Positions 18,861-28,113 of a stretch of DNA of 64,000 nucleotides are shown piece by piece. Positions within the stretch are counted from its first letter, which is position 1; each line of letters opens with the position of its first letter. The stretch is from Aminobacter sp. AP02 (lineage in GTDB: Bacteria > Pseudomonadota > Alphaproteobacteria > Rhizobiales > Rhizobiaceae): contig NZ_QGGX01000006.1 in NCBI RefSeq assembly GCF_003148805.1, positions 124,001 to 188,000 of the forward strand. The letters are read 5' to 3'. The notes below the pieces were generated by a model. The model was not told the DNA's origin and searched no databases. It saw nothing but the letters and a program-made list of their open reading frames with translations. A program made the position numbers and the translations under genes.

Positions 18861-19888
18861 AGACAGTCTTTTCACCGCTCCACGCCGGCCACAGCGGCCA
18901 GATGGAGCTTGTCGCGGGTGCCATCGTGCCCGGTTTCGAGAAGCCCTCGCGGGCCGAGATCATCAAGGCGCGGGTCGAAGATCAAAAGCTGGGTGATATT
19001 CTGGCGCCTGAGATACATGACCTCGCGGCTGCCAAGCGCGTGCATGCTGCCGACTATATCGACTTCCTGCCGACCGTCTGGCCGCAATGGGAAGCCGCCG
19101 GCAAGTCCGGCTCGGCCATCCCTTTCGCATGGCCGACACGCGGCCTGCGTGGCGATGTGCGCCCGCGCAACATCGAGGCCTTGCTCGGTTTTTACTCCTT
19201 CGACGGCGGCGCCAGCTTCGTCAAAGGCACGTGGGACGCCATCAAGTCGTCCTATGATGTCGCCCTGACCGCAGCCCAGCTGATCAAGGCCGGCGAGCGC
19301 GCTGCCTTCGCGCTCTGCCGCCCGCCAGGCCATCATGCCGGTGCTGCCTTCATGGGCGGCTACTGCTACATCAACAACGCCGCAGTCGCCGCACAATGGT
19401 TCCGCGACCAAGGCGCCAAGCGCGTTGCGGTCCTCGATGTCGACTATCACCATGGCAACGGCACGCAGGAAATCTTCTACGACCGCTCCGACATCCAGGT
19501 CATCAACCTGCATGGCGACCCGATGACCGAGTATCCGTTCTTCCTCGGCCACGCAGACGAACGCGGAGCCGGCTCGGGCGAAGGGTTCAACCTCAACTAC
19601 CCGATGCCTTTCGGTACCTCGTGGCAGAAGTGGAACGAAGCGCTTGAAGATGCCTGCCAAAAGCTCGCCGCCTACGCGCCCGACGTCGTTGTCGTCTCCC
19701 TCGGAGTCGACACCTTCGAAAGGGATCCGATCAGCCAGTTCAAGCTGACCAGCGCCGACTATCCCAAGATCGGCGCGCGCATCGCCAAGCTTGGCCTGCC
19801 CAGCCTGTTTGTCATGGAAGGCGGCTATGCCGTCGACGAGATCGGCATCAACGCCGTGGGCGTCCTCACCGGCTTCGAGGGACGGTGA
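18857..19888 (+). CDS. aphA: acetylpolyamine amidohydrolase (histone deacetylase superfamily)
   Basis: A 343-residue zinc hydrolase that removes acetyl groups from acetylated putrescine, spermidine or cadaverine. The active-site histidine pair lies in RPPGHHAG, zinc ligands in VLDVDYHHGNG, the third zinc aspartate in GVDTFERDP, and the transition-state tyrosine in MEGGYAVDE. The length matches bacterial polyamine deacetylases. Its ATG overlaps the tetR stop (ATGA). With the divergent polyamine-type importer it suggests uptake of acetylated polyamines followed by deacetylation. It converges with the TMEM43 gene, whose stop lies 7 bp beyond. Confidence 0.88.
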   Translation: MKTVFSPLHAGHSGQMELVAGAIVPGFEKPSRAEIIKARVEDQKLGDILAPEIHDLAAAKRVHAADYIDFLPTVWPQWEAAGKSGSAIPFAWPTRGLRGDVRPRNIEALLGFYSFDGGASFVKGTWDAIKSSYDVALTAAQLIKAGERAAFALCRPPGHHAGAAFMGGYCYINNAAVAAQWFRDQGAKRVAVLDVDYHHGNGTQEIFYDRSDIQVINLHGDPMTEYPFFLGHADERGAGSGEGFNLNYPMPFGTSWQKWNEALEDACQKLAAYAPDVVVVSLGVDTFERDPISQFKLTSADYPKIGARIAKLGLPSLFVMEGGYAVDEIGINAVGVLTGFEGR

Positions 19889-19895
19889 TCGACAT

Positions 19896-21077
19896 CTACG
19901 CCGTCGCGCCCGATTGCGGCGCGGCGGCAACCTTGCGCCGCCCAAACCGCGTCAGGAGATAGGCCAGTGCAAGCCCGGCCACCGCGATGCCTACCGCAAT
20001 AAGTGGCCGGTACCAGAACCACGCCACAGCAATCGTCGCTGAACCCAGCAGCAGGGCCAACACGAAGGCGACGAGCCCGGTGCCCATGCGCACGATGCCG
20101 CCGACAAACGGGATCACATCGGCCAACACGCCGAGCGGTGCGAGCAGCAATCCGAAACCGATGGCCAACAGAAGCAGGCAGCCCGCACGCACGAGCCAGG
20201 TGATGATGGTGTTGGCACTCACCGCATTCGCAAACATCTTTTCGGCCGGCACCATGCCAGCGTCGACCATCAACAATTCATCGCCGGCAAGCGTTTGGTA
20301 GGGCGCAAACCCGTCCCCGCTCTGCTGGCCGATGACGCTGATGTCACCAAGCGGCACCAGCCGGTAGCCGATGCGATAATCGCCGATCGCCGGCGAGGTC
20401 GGGTTGACGCCCAGGAATATCCGCCCATCGACGACGCTGACGCGCTCAGTGCCGGAATGGGCGTCTTGGATTGCCGAAAGCTGGTTCGGCGAAATGGTCA
20501 GCGACTTGGCATCGCCGATAAGGTCGAGAACCGGTTCGTCCAGCACGAATGCGCCAAGCCTGCCCTCGGGAATCTGGAATGACCGCGAAGCGATCTCCAT
20601 CGACGGATTCTGGTGGTTGGACGGTTGCTTGAACTCGGACGACGAGATCGGCCGGTCCTGCCATTCCTTGGCATAGCTGTAGGTGGTCACGGTCTCTTCG
20701 CCGCCACCCAGCTTGGTGGTCGTCTCCGACTTGGAGTTTTCCACCCATTGATACATCTCGACGTTGCGCAACAGCCGTACGCCTTCGGCCGATATCGCAA
20801 AATCCGGGTCGCTGAGCCCTTCCAATGCGCTCACGGCCCCGCCGACATGGATGAGCTTGCCTTCGTTGGCGCCATTGATCGCTTCAGCCGAAACCGACAC
20901 CACGGCACCGGCGCCCTCAGCCAGGGAGCGCGCCGTGGTCACCGCCCTGCCCTCGTTCCAGAACAGCACCGCCACCATGGCGACGACAAGGATCAGCCCG
21001 ACGAGCACTCCGCCAACCGTGCGCTTGATCCGCCCGAACCAGGACACGCTGGTTACTTCACGAATTTGCTCGCTCAT
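19896..21077 (-). CDS. TMEM43-family membrane protein
   Basis: A 393-residue protein with one N-terminal membrane span (about residues 22-42, ending in FWNEGRA), a long extracytoplasmic region of beta-rich sequence, and three closely spaced spans near the C-terminus (from about residue 290). FWNEGRA and the EWQDRPISSSEF segment are typical of the TMEM43/LUMA family found in many bacteria, whose function is unknown. It stands alone between aphA and the flagellar regulators, transcribed away from them. No role in either neighbour system can be claimed. Confidence 0.8.
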   Translation of the reverse strand: MSEQIREVTSVSWFGRIKRTVGGVLVGLILVVAMVAVLFWNEGRAVTTARSLAEGAGAVVSVSAEAINGANEGKLIHVGGAVSALEGLSDPDFAISAEGVRLLRNVEMYQWVENSKSETTTKLGGGEETVTTYSYAKEWQDRPISSSEFKQPSNHQNPSMEIASRSFQIPEGRLGAFVLDEPVLDLIGDAKSLTISPNQLSAIQDAHSGTERVSVVDGRIFLGVNPTSPAIGDYRIGYRLVPLGDISVIGQQSGDGFAPYQTLAGDELLMVDAGMVPAEKMFANAVSANTIITWLVRAGCLLLLAIGFGLLLAPLGVLADVIPFVGGIVRMGTGLVAFVLALLLGSATIAVAWFWYRPLIAVGIAVAGLALAYLLTRFGRRKVAAAPQSGATA

Positions 21078-21583
21078 TGCATTCCCCTGCCCGTAGCGGA
21101 CGCAGCGTTAAGCCGATTGCACCAGCCGATCAATGGCGATCTTCGCCAGGGCCTTGACCACCGCGCCACGCTTCCCGCTGGACGCGCAACGGACGCTTCA
21201 GCACTTTGAATTTTCCAAACACCGCCAAGATTTTCTAGGGTCATGCCGCAGCGTTTCCAGGGCCTTTTCGACCTGCCCTGAGTCTGTCGAAGGACTCTGA
21301 ATTAACTTTTTGTCAATTATGTTTGCGGAGCGATTCGCGAGCGGTTAGATTAACCACGAATCAGCCGGTCCTCGGGGGGCGCGGCGAACCACCAACTCTC
21401 TGAAATGCCGGGAATTTTCCCGGTGGAGAGCGCGTCAGGTTTCGCGCGACCAGTACGGATTCGGCCGATGGATGTCTCAGGCGTCCGCGTCGCGTTTTTT
21501 AACGTCAAAGTCATGGATATTTCGACCGGATCGGGCCGCCGTCCAACTCCGGTTCCCAAACGGATTCCGGCAGAAATTTTGAG
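21078..21583. other. 506-bp intergenic region upstream of visN and TMEM43 gene
   Basis: No credible gene is visible. It contains an AT-rich patch around 21298-21320, a short dyad GAGTC-N8-GACTC near 21281-21298 within a sequence resembling common dispersed CTGAG...GTCGAAG intergenic repeats, and a TTAACCAC near-match to the CtrA half-site at 21350-21357. It probably carries the visN promoter. Confidence 0.5.
21350..21357 (+). promoter_or_regulatory. possible CtrA half-site upstream of visN
   Basis: TTAACCAC matches the alphaproteobacterial CtrA half-site TTAACCAT at 7 of 8 bases and sits inside a short dyad (GGTTA-GAT-TAACC). It is about 225 bp upstream of visN. One half-site alone is weak evidence. 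Confidence 0.3.
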
Positions 21584-22285
21584 ATGATCGCCCTCGCAGC
21601 CCGCAACGAACAGACGACCGTCGCAGCAAGGCTCGCATCACGTAGCGATCTGACCGCCTTCTTCATGAACCTGACCGACGAGATCGGTGCCGACGGCTAC
21701 ATGCTCGTCGCCATCGCCCAGGACCAGGAACGCGACAACCTCCAGATCATTGCCTCGAACTGGATCTATGACGCCATTCAGCTCGCCGGCCACGCACTCA
21801 TCGCCGGCCTCGCTCAGGGTCCGTTCGCCAGTGCACCAGGCGGCCGGCCGCAGAGCCTTATCGCATCGCAGGCGCCAGGCGTCCTTGGCGGCGAAGAAGC
21901 CCGCTTGCTCGACATCCTCGGCCATGCCGAAATCTTCGCCTTGCGCTTGCATGTCGGCCGCCAGCGGCTGTTCGTGCTGTTTTCGGCAGCGGAAGCCGGC
22001 CGCATTGATCCGACCGTCATGCCCCGCACCCAGCTCGAATGCTGTTACGCCCTGTCGCAGGCACCAAGCGTGCTTGCAGCGGCAACGCTTCAAGACCCGC
22101 TGTCGGACCGCGAGCGCGAATGCCTGTTTTGGGTTTCCGAAGGCAAGACCACCGATGAGGTCGCACTAATCCTCGGCGTGTCGGCCAACACGGTCAACTC
22201 CTACATCACCCACGCGATCCAGAAACTGTCGGCCTCCAATCGCGCCATGGCGATTGCGACCGCAATCAGGAGCGGCATCATTTGA
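21584..22285 (+). CDS. visN: LuxR-type flagellar master regulator VisN
   Basis: A 233-residue regulator with an N-terminal ligand-binding-like domain and a C-terminal LuxR helix-turn-helix (LSDRERECLFWVSEGKT, then VSANTVNSYI). In Sinorhizobium and Agrobacterium VisN and VisR act together at the top of the motility cascade and activate rem. The identification rests on the tandem of two LuxR proteins beside the flagellar cluster. Its TGA overlaps the TTG start of the next gene. Confidence 0.85.
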   Translation: MIALAARNEQTTVAARLASRSDLTAFFMNLTDEIGADGYMLVAIAQDQERDNLQIIASNWIYDAIQLAGHALIAGLAQGPFASAPGGRPQSLIASQAPGVLGGEEARLLDILGHAEIFALRLHVGRQRLFVLFSAAEAGRIDPTVMPRTQLECCYALSQAPSVLAAATLQDPLSDRERECLFWVSEGKTTDEVALILGVSANTVNSYITHAIQKLSASNRAMAIATAIRSGII

Positions 22286-23037
22286 GCTACCCCCAGGCAA
22301 AGCAGCTAGGCCGCGCGTCCAACTGCGAGCAGGATGCTTCATGCACCAGCCACGCGGCCGCAATCGGCCTGCCGGCCGTCACCCTGGCCGACGCCGCAAA
22401 GCGCTGCCGCTGGATCGCCGTCGACCTTGGCGCGCGCGATTTCGCGCTCTGCCTGGCCTCTGCCGACAGCAGCCGCCTTACGCCCTGCTTTGATTCCGAC
22501 TATCCCAGCACCATGTCCGCCGCACGTCTGCTTGGCGGCGGCATTGGCGAGCACCTGATGCGCCATGCGCGCCAGTCGACGGCACCGTGCTGGTGGGCGG
22601 ACGACGCCGACACCGCACAGGCGTTCTCGGCCCTGGCCTGGACCAGCCGTATCGAACCGCTCGCGCGAAGCGGCCGCGGCATCGCCTTCCCGGTCTACAC
22701 CGACCGCGGTCAGGTGGGGCTTTTCATCTTCGCAGGCCCCGAGCTATCCCCCGACCCGCAGTCGCTGCACGACCTTCACGGCCGCTGCTTTGCCTTGTTC
22801 GACGCAGTGGCCCGCATAAACGCAACGCAGTCCCGGGAAATGCCGTCGATGTCGCGTCGCGAAATCGAGTGCCTGAAGCTGACCTCGCGGGGATACACCA
22901 GCGAAGAGATAGCCAAGCTGCTGAAGCTTTCGGTTCACACCGCCAATCAGTACCTCACCCAGACGACGCAGAAACTCAATGCCGTCAACCGCATGCACGC
23001 AGTCGCCAAGGCCTTGCGTCTTGGGCTGATCGACTAA
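22282..23037 (+). CDS. visR: LuxR-type flagellar master regulator VisR
   Basis: A 251-residue partner of VisN with the same layout. The C-terminal helix-turn-helix reads SRREIECLKLTSRGYT and LSVHTANQYL. The start is read as TTG 22282, which overlaps the visN stop (TTGA); no in-frame ATG exists until well inside the domain, so a non-ATG start is required. Coupled translation fits formation of a VisN-VisR heterodimer. The gene converges with the leftward flagellar operon, whose last stop lies 29 bp away. Confidence 0.83.
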   Translation: MSYPQAKQLGRASNCEQDASCTSHAAAIGLPAVTLADAAKRCRWIAVDLGARDFALCLASADSSRLTPCFDSDYPSTMSAARLLGGGIGEHLMRHARQSTAPCWWADDADTAQAFSALAWTSRIEPLARSGRGIAFPVYTDRGQVGLFIFAGPELSPDPQSLHDLHGRCFALFDAVARINATQSREMPSMSRREIECLKLTSRGYTSEEIAKLLKLSVHTANQYLTQTTQKLNAVNRMHAVAKALRLGLID

Positions 23038-23066
23038 GAGATCAAATCAGGCCACCTTACCCTACC

Positions 23067-23501
23067 CTAGGCCGCTTGGGCCTGTGACGGCCTGATCATC
23101 GCATGCTGGATCGCCGCGGCGAGATATTCGGTATTCTTCTCCGGCTCGGCATCGGGCTTCTCGAACGAGACATAGTGCACCTCGACCGAAGCATTGTTGG
23201 CCGTCATCGACAGCTGGAAATAGACCACTGCCCCTTCAGGCCTGAGCTCGAGGTCAAGCACGATCCGGGGGCTGCCCGTCCAGCTGACATGCGCCTCGCC
23301 ACCCAGCCCCATGCGCAGCGCGCCCGGCATGAAATAGAGTTCCGCAGCTGAATCGACGAGATCGGCGACGTTGGCAAAATGCTCCATCCGGATGAAGGCG
23401 ACGTAGTCGGCAAGGTCGACGAGGCGCAACTCGCGCACCACCGGCTGGATAGCCGTCGCGACAAGGACTTCACGGGACGAAGCATGCGGCTGATTCTTCA
23501 T
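23067..23501 (-). CDS. conserved rhizobial protein of the flagellar operon, function unknown
   Basis: A 144-residue soluble protein with no signal peptide or membrane span. A central beta-rich half (for example VYFQLSMTANNASVEVHYVSF) suggests a small sandwich or binding fold. It is the last gene of the motA-fliM-fliN-fliG-flhB operon, and its ATG overlaps the flhB stop by 4 bp. I do not recognise a family with a known role. Coupling to flhB suggests a flagellar or motility accessory function. Confidence 0.6.
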   Translation of the reverse strand: MKNQPHASSREVLVATAIQPVVRELRLVDLADYVAFIRMEHFANVADLVDSAAELYFMPGALRMGLGGEAHVSWTGSPRIVLDLELRPEGAVVYFQLSMTANNASVEVHYVSFEKPDAEPEKNTEYLAAAIQHAMIRPSQAQAA

Positions 23502-24574
23502 GACTGATTACGCTGAGCCCTGTTTCCGTAAACGATCCGCACCAGTTCGGCGACGGCCTGATAGAACTGCGATGGAATGATACTATCCACCGAAACTTGC
23601 TTGTACATGGAGCGGGCAAGAGCCACGTCTTCGAATACTGGAATGCCGTTCTGCTCGGCGATCTCACGGATCTTCAGCGCCACCAGATCTTGCCCCTTGG
23701 CGAGCACGACGGGAGCCGCGTCCTCGTTGCGGACATAGCGTAGCGCGATGGCGAAATGGGTTGGGTTGGCGATCACCAGCGTCGCCTTCGGCACCGCTGT
23801 CATCATGCGCTGGCGCGCACGGTCGCGGGCGATCGAGCGCAGGCGCGACTTGACGATCGGATCGCCTTCCGACTGCTTCATCTCGTCCTTGACCTCTTGC
23901 TTTGTCATGCGCTGCTCCTGGAACCAGTGGAAGCGCGACCACACGATGTCGGCGACGCCGATCACCCCCATGACAAAGACGATCGCCACCAGGATATCGA
24001 CGGCGATGTCGCGGATAACGCTACCGAAGGCCACCGGATTGGTGATCATGCCGGCAAGCAGTCGCCGATGATCGTCCGACAGGACGAAGTAAAGCACGAT
24101 CATGACGAAGCAAAGCTTGGCCAGGGACTTCAGGAATTCGGCGAGCCCCTGCGCGCCAAACATGCGCGACCAGCCCTTGGTCAGCGAAATGCGCGAGGCT
24201 TGCGGACGGATGCGTTCGCCAACGAATTGCGGAACGTTCTGGACCAGCGATGCGCCGAGCCCAGCGACCACGAGCAACAAGAACAGGCTAGCGACGGCAC
24301 GCCCGACTTCGACTGCAACCGCCTGGTAGAGCTCGATCACGTCGCGCTCGGTGCCAAGCGGCCAGGCTTCCGGCTTTTCGAGGAAGTTCGACAGGAAGAC
24401 GCCGAGTTCAGCCACCGAATTGGAGGCGAAAAACACGGTGTAGACCATGATCGCCAAAAATGAGGTGAAGATCGCGACTTCCTTGGAGACCGGCAATTTG
24501 CCTTTCTCCATTGTGTCGCGGATCTTCTTCTCTGTCGGGTCTTCTGTTTTGGAGTCTTTATCTTCGTCCGACAT
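23498..24574 (-). CDS. flhB: flagellar type III export protein FlhB
   Basis: A 358-residue export-gate component that switches substrate specificity from rod/hook to filament. Four membrane spans lie in the first ~215 residues; the cytoplasmic domain carries the autocleavage motif NPTH in VIANPTHFAI. The N-terminal tail (DEDKDSKTEDPTEKK) is typical. It follows fliG and is coupled to the small downstream gene. Confidence 0.95.
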   Translation of the reverse strand: MSDEDKDSKTEDPTEKKIRDTMEKGKLPVSKEVAIFTSFLAIMVYTVFFASNSVAELGVFLSNFLEKPEAWPLGTERDVIELYQAVAVEVGRAVASLFLLLVVAGLGASLVQNVPQFVGERIRPQASRISLTKGWSRMFGAQGLAEFLKSLAKLCFVMIVLYFVLSDDHRRLLAGMITNPVAFGSVIRDIAVDILVAIVFVMGVIGVADIVWSRFHWFQEQRMTKQEVKDEMKQSEGDPIVKSRLRSIARDRARQRMMTAVPKATLVIANPTHFAIALRYVRNEDAAPVVLAKGQDLVALKIREIAEQNGIPVFEDVALARSMYKQVSVDSIIPSQFYQAVAELVRIVYGNRAQRNQS

Positions 24575-24600
24575 CGCTCAGCCGACCCGTTCGGACGGGA

Positions 24601-25611
24601 TCAGGCGGCGTCTTGCGTCGATGGCAATTCGAGGAGACCCTCGTTGGCCATGCGCAATGCCATGGAAGCAATGGATTTGCGGGCGCGTATGATGTCGGCC
24701 GCCTGAATGCCTTCCGATCCCTGGCTGAGTTCGGATTCGATCATGCGGCGCGAGCGAGCGCCAATCGACGACAGCACAGCCTCGGCAAGCGGCAAGGCCG
24801 TGCCGCGCAGCGCGAGCGTCAGCAGCTCGGTCGACAGGCCATCGAACAGCGCGACACGCGCCTTCTGCGTCATCATCGGAACATCATCGAACGAGAACAG
24901 GCGCGCGCGGATGGCATCGAGATCGGCCATGCCCACTTCGCGAAGGTCGTTCATGACTTCTTCCAGCTGCGACTTGTCCAGTTCGTTGAGCACGCTGGCA
25001 ACGCGCGTCTGTCCGGCAGTGGTATCCTTTTGGGCGCTTTCAGTCAGAACACGCGTACGGATCTGGTTTTCGACCAATCTCGTCGCGGCTTCCGGTACGT
25101 TCGCCAGTTCCATCATCCGCTTGATGATTTCACTCCGCTCGGGCTTTTCCATCGTCAGCACCACCTTCGCGGCATAGTTCGGCGCGAGGTTCGACAGGAT
25201 CATCGCCGACGTCTGCGGATGTTCATTGGCAAGGAAGGCGCCGATCTGCGCGGCTTCGAGCTTTTCGAGCTGCGGCCACACCGGTGGCAAGGTGTCCTTC
25301 TTGCCCATGGGCTCACCATTGCCCATGAGCGCATTCATCTCTTCGGGCGACAGGGACTCGTTGAGGATCGTGTCCATCTTGTCGGCAGAATCGAGCAGGC
25401 CCGCGCCTTCGGTGAACTCGGCCTCGAATTCGGCAACGATCCGTTCGAGATCGGCCTGCGGAATGGTGCGCAGAAGCCGCGCGCCTTCGATCAGCGCCTT
25501 GAGTTCGTCTTGCTTGAAGAACTTGAGCAGCCGGCTCGCCGACGGCTTGCCCATTGCCACCAATATGGCCGCCGCCTTCTGCGGCCGCGTCAGCGTCGCC
25601 AGCGTCGTCAT
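24601..25611 (-). CDS. fliG: flagellar motor switch protein FliG
   Basis: A 336-residue rotor protein that contacts FliF, FliM and the MotA stator. Visible features are the middle-domain EHPQTSA motif, the hinge around LREVGMADLD and the C-terminal charged helix with IGARSRRMIESEL that engages MotA. Length and order match family norms. It lies between fliN and flhB. Confidence 0.95.
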   Translation of the reverse strand: MTTLATLTRPQKAAAILVAMGKPSASRLLKFFKQDELKALIEGARLLRTIPQADLERIVAEFEAEFTEGAGLLDSADKMDTILNESLSPEEMNALMGNGEPMGKKDTLPPVWPQLEKLEAAQIGAFLANEHPQTSAMILSNLAPNYAAKVVLTMEKPERSEIIKRMMELANVPEAATRLVENQIRTRVLTESAQKDTTAGQTRVASVLNELDKSQLEEVMNDLREVGMADLDAIRARLFSFDDVPMMTQKARVALFDGLSTELLTLALRGTALPLAEAVLSSIGARSRRMIESELSQGSEGIQAADIIRARKSIASMALRMANEGLLELPSTQDAA

Positions 25612-25654
25612 TCGGAAGCCTTTCTAGAAGCAAGGGAAAGCACGTTCAAAGTCC

Positions 25655-26056
25655 TCAGGCGCTCTTTGTCGCCGCAACGATTTCGGTAAGGCGGATGCCG
25701 AAACGCGACGGATCGCTTTCGAGCACGGTGATTTCACCGCGCGCGATGCGTCGACCATTGACCACCACGTCGACCGGCTCGCCGATGCGACGGTCCAGCG
25801 CCACGGTCGATCCCTTCTGCAGCGACATCAGATCGGACACCGGCATTTCGGTGCTTCCGAGCACGATCTGCACCTCGACCGGGATGTCGAGGATGACACT
25901 GTTGCCGACGCCGGACGGGCGAGCTGCGGCTGCACCAGGACGCTTTTCTTCTTCGCTCAGAACCCCACGCAGTTCTTCGATGGCGCGGTTGAGCTGGTCG
26001 TCCTCGACTTCGACTTCTGGCTTTTCGACCTCGGGCTTGGGCTGCGCCTTGCTCAT
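25655..26056 (-). CDS. fliN: flagellar motor switch protein FliN
   Basis: A 133-residue C-ring subunit. The first ~50 residues are acidic and Pro/Glu-rich; the SpoA domain follows with [19 protein letters not shown] and a central [14 protein letters not shown] strand pair. It assembles with FliM and FliG into the rotor switch. It lies between fliM and fliG in the leftward operon. Confidence 0.95.
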   Translation of the reverse strand: MSKAQPKPEVEKPEVEVEDDQLNRAIEELRGVLSEEEKRPGAAAARPSGVGNSVILDIPVEVQIVLGSTEMPVSDLMSLQKGSTVALDRRIGEPVDVVVNGRRIARGEITVLESDPSRFGIRLTEIVAATKSA

Positions 26057-26112
26057 CGGTGTTCTCCTTTATGTCGTTCGCGGTGCCGGGCGCTGCTTGG
26101 CAGCGCATCGGC

Positions 26113-27048
26113 TCAACCCGCAACGATTCCTTCAATTATTTCTTCGGTCGCGTCGAAAGGACGCCTGATGCGTACCGTGTAGTTCTGGCCGAGCTTGCCG
26201 AACTCGCAGGCAAACAGCGTCTTGCCGCGCGCGGCGATGACGGCATTGGATTGGGTGTCCTCGGCCATTTCGATGACTTGCCCAACCTCTAGGCAGGTCA
26301 GGTCGCCGAGCGTCATGCGCCCGAGCGGCATCGATGCTTCGAGCCGCACGGTCGAACGCATCAGTTCGTCGGAAAAGCGCGACCGCCATTCGGTGGTCGG
26401 GATCGCCTCGGCTTCCTTTTCGGCCTTGCTGCGGCGATCTTCGATCAGCACGCGTTGCGGCAGGGTCAGGACCAGCAGGCCGCGCGACACGGCCGTCGAG
26501 ATCGACAGCGTGATGCGGGCGGAAGGCCCGTCGCGAAACACATGCTTCTTCATGACGGTGCCCGTCATCGCCTCTGGCACCGGCAGCTTCACGCCGACGC
26601 CGCCATCGGGGCCTTGCGCGTTCATGGCGCGCGCCACGTCCTGGAAAACCAGGGTCGCGACACTTGTCTCGATAGACGACAGGTCGCGGTCGATCGGCGC
26701 GACGTCGCGGCTCGGATCGCCGCCGAACATGATATGCACCAGGATCGCCAGCGCCTGCGGATCAAGCGTCATCACCAGCCCGTCCGGAGACGTCTGGGTC
26801 ATCGCGACCGACATGGCCTGGTTGCTCTTGCCGGCCTTGGCGTCAGCCATGCGGGCAAGCTTGACTTCCACCACTTCGACGAAGATCTGTTCGGGCAGCA
26901 CTTCGCTCAGCAGCTTGGCAATCAGCGGCGATGAACGTTCGGCAAGGCGCCTGGCAGCCGAATGCACTTTGGCCGGCTCGCCGGTGTCGCCCAAAATGCG
27001 CTCGATCACGAGGTCCCGCGGTTCCGCCGGGCTTGCGGTGGTGTTCAT
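26113..27048 (-). CDS. fliM: flagellar motor switch protein FliM
   Basis: A 311-residue switch protein with a CheC-like middle domain and a C-terminal SpoA domain (MPLGRMTLGDLTCLEVGQ). The N-terminus lacks an obvious copy of the enterobacterial LSQxEIDALL CheY-binding peptide, which is common for divergent rhizobial FliM. Identification is supported by its position between motA and fliN. Confidence 0.88.
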   Translation of the reverse strand: MNTTASPAEPRDLVIERILGDTGEPAKVHSAARRLAERSSPLIAKLLSEVLPEQIFVEVVEVKLARMADAKAGKSNQAMSVAMTQTSPDGLVMTLDPQALAILVHIMFGGDPSRDVAPIDRDLSSIETSVATLVFQDVARAMNAQGPDGGVGVKLPVPEAMTGTVMKKHVFRDGPSARITLSISTAVSRGLLVLTLPQRVLIEDRRSKAEKEAEAIPTTEWRSRFSDELMRSTVRLEASMPLGRMTLGDLTCLEVGQVIEMAEDTQSNAVIAARGKTLFACEFGKLGQNYTVRIRRPFDATEEIIEGIVAG

Positions 27049-27083
27049 GGCTTGCGATGCCCTTTGTCAGCGTCCCGCATCGA

Positions 27084-27977
27084 TCAGGCCGCCTTCTTTT
27101 CGATGCTGCCAGCGTTCAGCGTGCTCTGCTCCACCGCGTCGATCGACGGGCGATCGTAGGACGAGATCGTCTTGCGACCGAACTCGATCGCGACCTGTGG
27201 CAGCGAGCCGTTCATGTAGGCAAGCAGCGTCTGTTTCACGACGATGTAGAGCCGGTTCTTCTTTTCGCGCACCGTCTTGACCTTGGTGGCGATTGGATTG
27301 ACCACCGAATAGGACAAGAAGATGCCGAGGAAGGTGCCGACAAGTGCAGCACCGATAAGGCCGCCAAGGATCTCGGGCGACTGGTCGAGTGCGCCCATCG
27401 CCTTGACCACGCCGAGCACGGCGGCGACGATACCCAGCGCCGGCAGGCCGTCGCCGACCGCGACCAGCGCGTGATAGGACTTGAGCTTGTCGGCGCGGAT
27501 GGTTTGGATTTCCTCGTCCATCAGCGCTTCGATCTCATGCGAACGGGCATTGCCGATGATGATGATGCGGCAATAGTCGCAGATGAAATGCGTCAGGTCG
27601 TAGTTTTTCAGCACGGTCGGGAAGGCCTGGAAGATCGGCGAGTCATCCGGGTTGTCGATATGGGCCTCGACTTCCGAACGCGTCTTGGTGCGCAGCTCGC
27701 GCATCAGCGAATGCAGCACACCCAGCGTCTCGAGATAGTCCTGCTCTTTCGGCACTGACTGCTTGAAGGCCTCCATGATGCCCCTGCCGGTGTCCTTGAC
27801 CGTAGTCATGGGGTTGGCGACGAGGAAGGTTCCAAGGGCCGCACCGCCGATGATGACGAGTTCCCAAGGCTGCATCAGGACGTTGAGGTGTCCGCCCATC
27901 GCCATGAATCCACCGAGCACACAGCCCAGCGTCACGACGAGTCCGATCAGAATGCCCACAAGCCGGTCCTTCCGCAT
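27084..27977 (-). CDS. motA: flagellar stator protein MotA
   Basis: A 297-residue inner-membrane protein that, with MotB, conducts protons and generates torque. Four membrane spans occur at about residues 8-28, 34-50, 170-195 and 200-222. The cytoplasmic loop carries the charged residues that meet FliG, and [17 protein letters not shown] covers the third span. It is the first gene of the leftward operon. A copy of the shared flagellar element lies 23-50 bp upstream on the minus strand. Its partner motB lies ~17 kb away in this cluster. Confidence 0.93.
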   Translation of the reverse strand: MRKDRLVGILIGLVVTLGCVLGGFMAMGGHLNVLMQPWELVIIGGAALGTFLVANPMTTVKDTGRGIMEAFKQSVPKEQDYLETLGVLHSLMRELRTKTRSEVEAHIDNPDDSPIFQAFPTVLKNYDLTHFICDYCRIIIIGNARSHEIEALMDEEIQTIRADKLKSYHALVAVGDGLPALGIVAAVLGVVKAMGALDQSPEILGGLIGAALVGTFLGIFLSYSVVNPIATKVKTVREKKNRLYIVVKQTLLAYMNGSLPQVAIEFGRKTISSYDRPSIDAVEQSTLNAGSIEKKAA

Positions 27978-27999
27978 TCAAAGCACTTAGGCGGACACA

Positions 28000-28027
28000 G
28001 ATAGCTTGCGTGCCTTGTGTGAGGCTT
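28000..28027 (-). promoter_or_regulatory. shared flagellar 28-bp element, copy upstream of motA
   Basis: Read on the minus strand: AAGCCTCACACAAG, 8 bases, GCTATC. It matches five other copies before flagellar operons in this window. Only 22 bp separate it from the start of the oppositely oriented copy at 28050. Confidence 0.6.
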
Positions 28028-28049
28028 GAAAGTACGCAGCCAAATGATT

Positions 28050-28077
28050 CAGCCTCGCGCAAGCATTTGAGCGTAGC
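28050..28077 (+). promoter_or_regulatory. shared flagellar 28-bp element, copy upstream of the DUF1217-flgF-fliI operon
   Basis: CAGCCTCGCGCAAG, 8 bases, CGTAGC. It starts 64 bp before the ATG at 28114. It is identical in both blocks, and in distance to the start codon, to the copy before flgE. Confidence 0.65.
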
Positions 28078-28113
28078 CTTCCCCGACTATCCTGCGGCGG
28101 AAGGGCTATTGTC

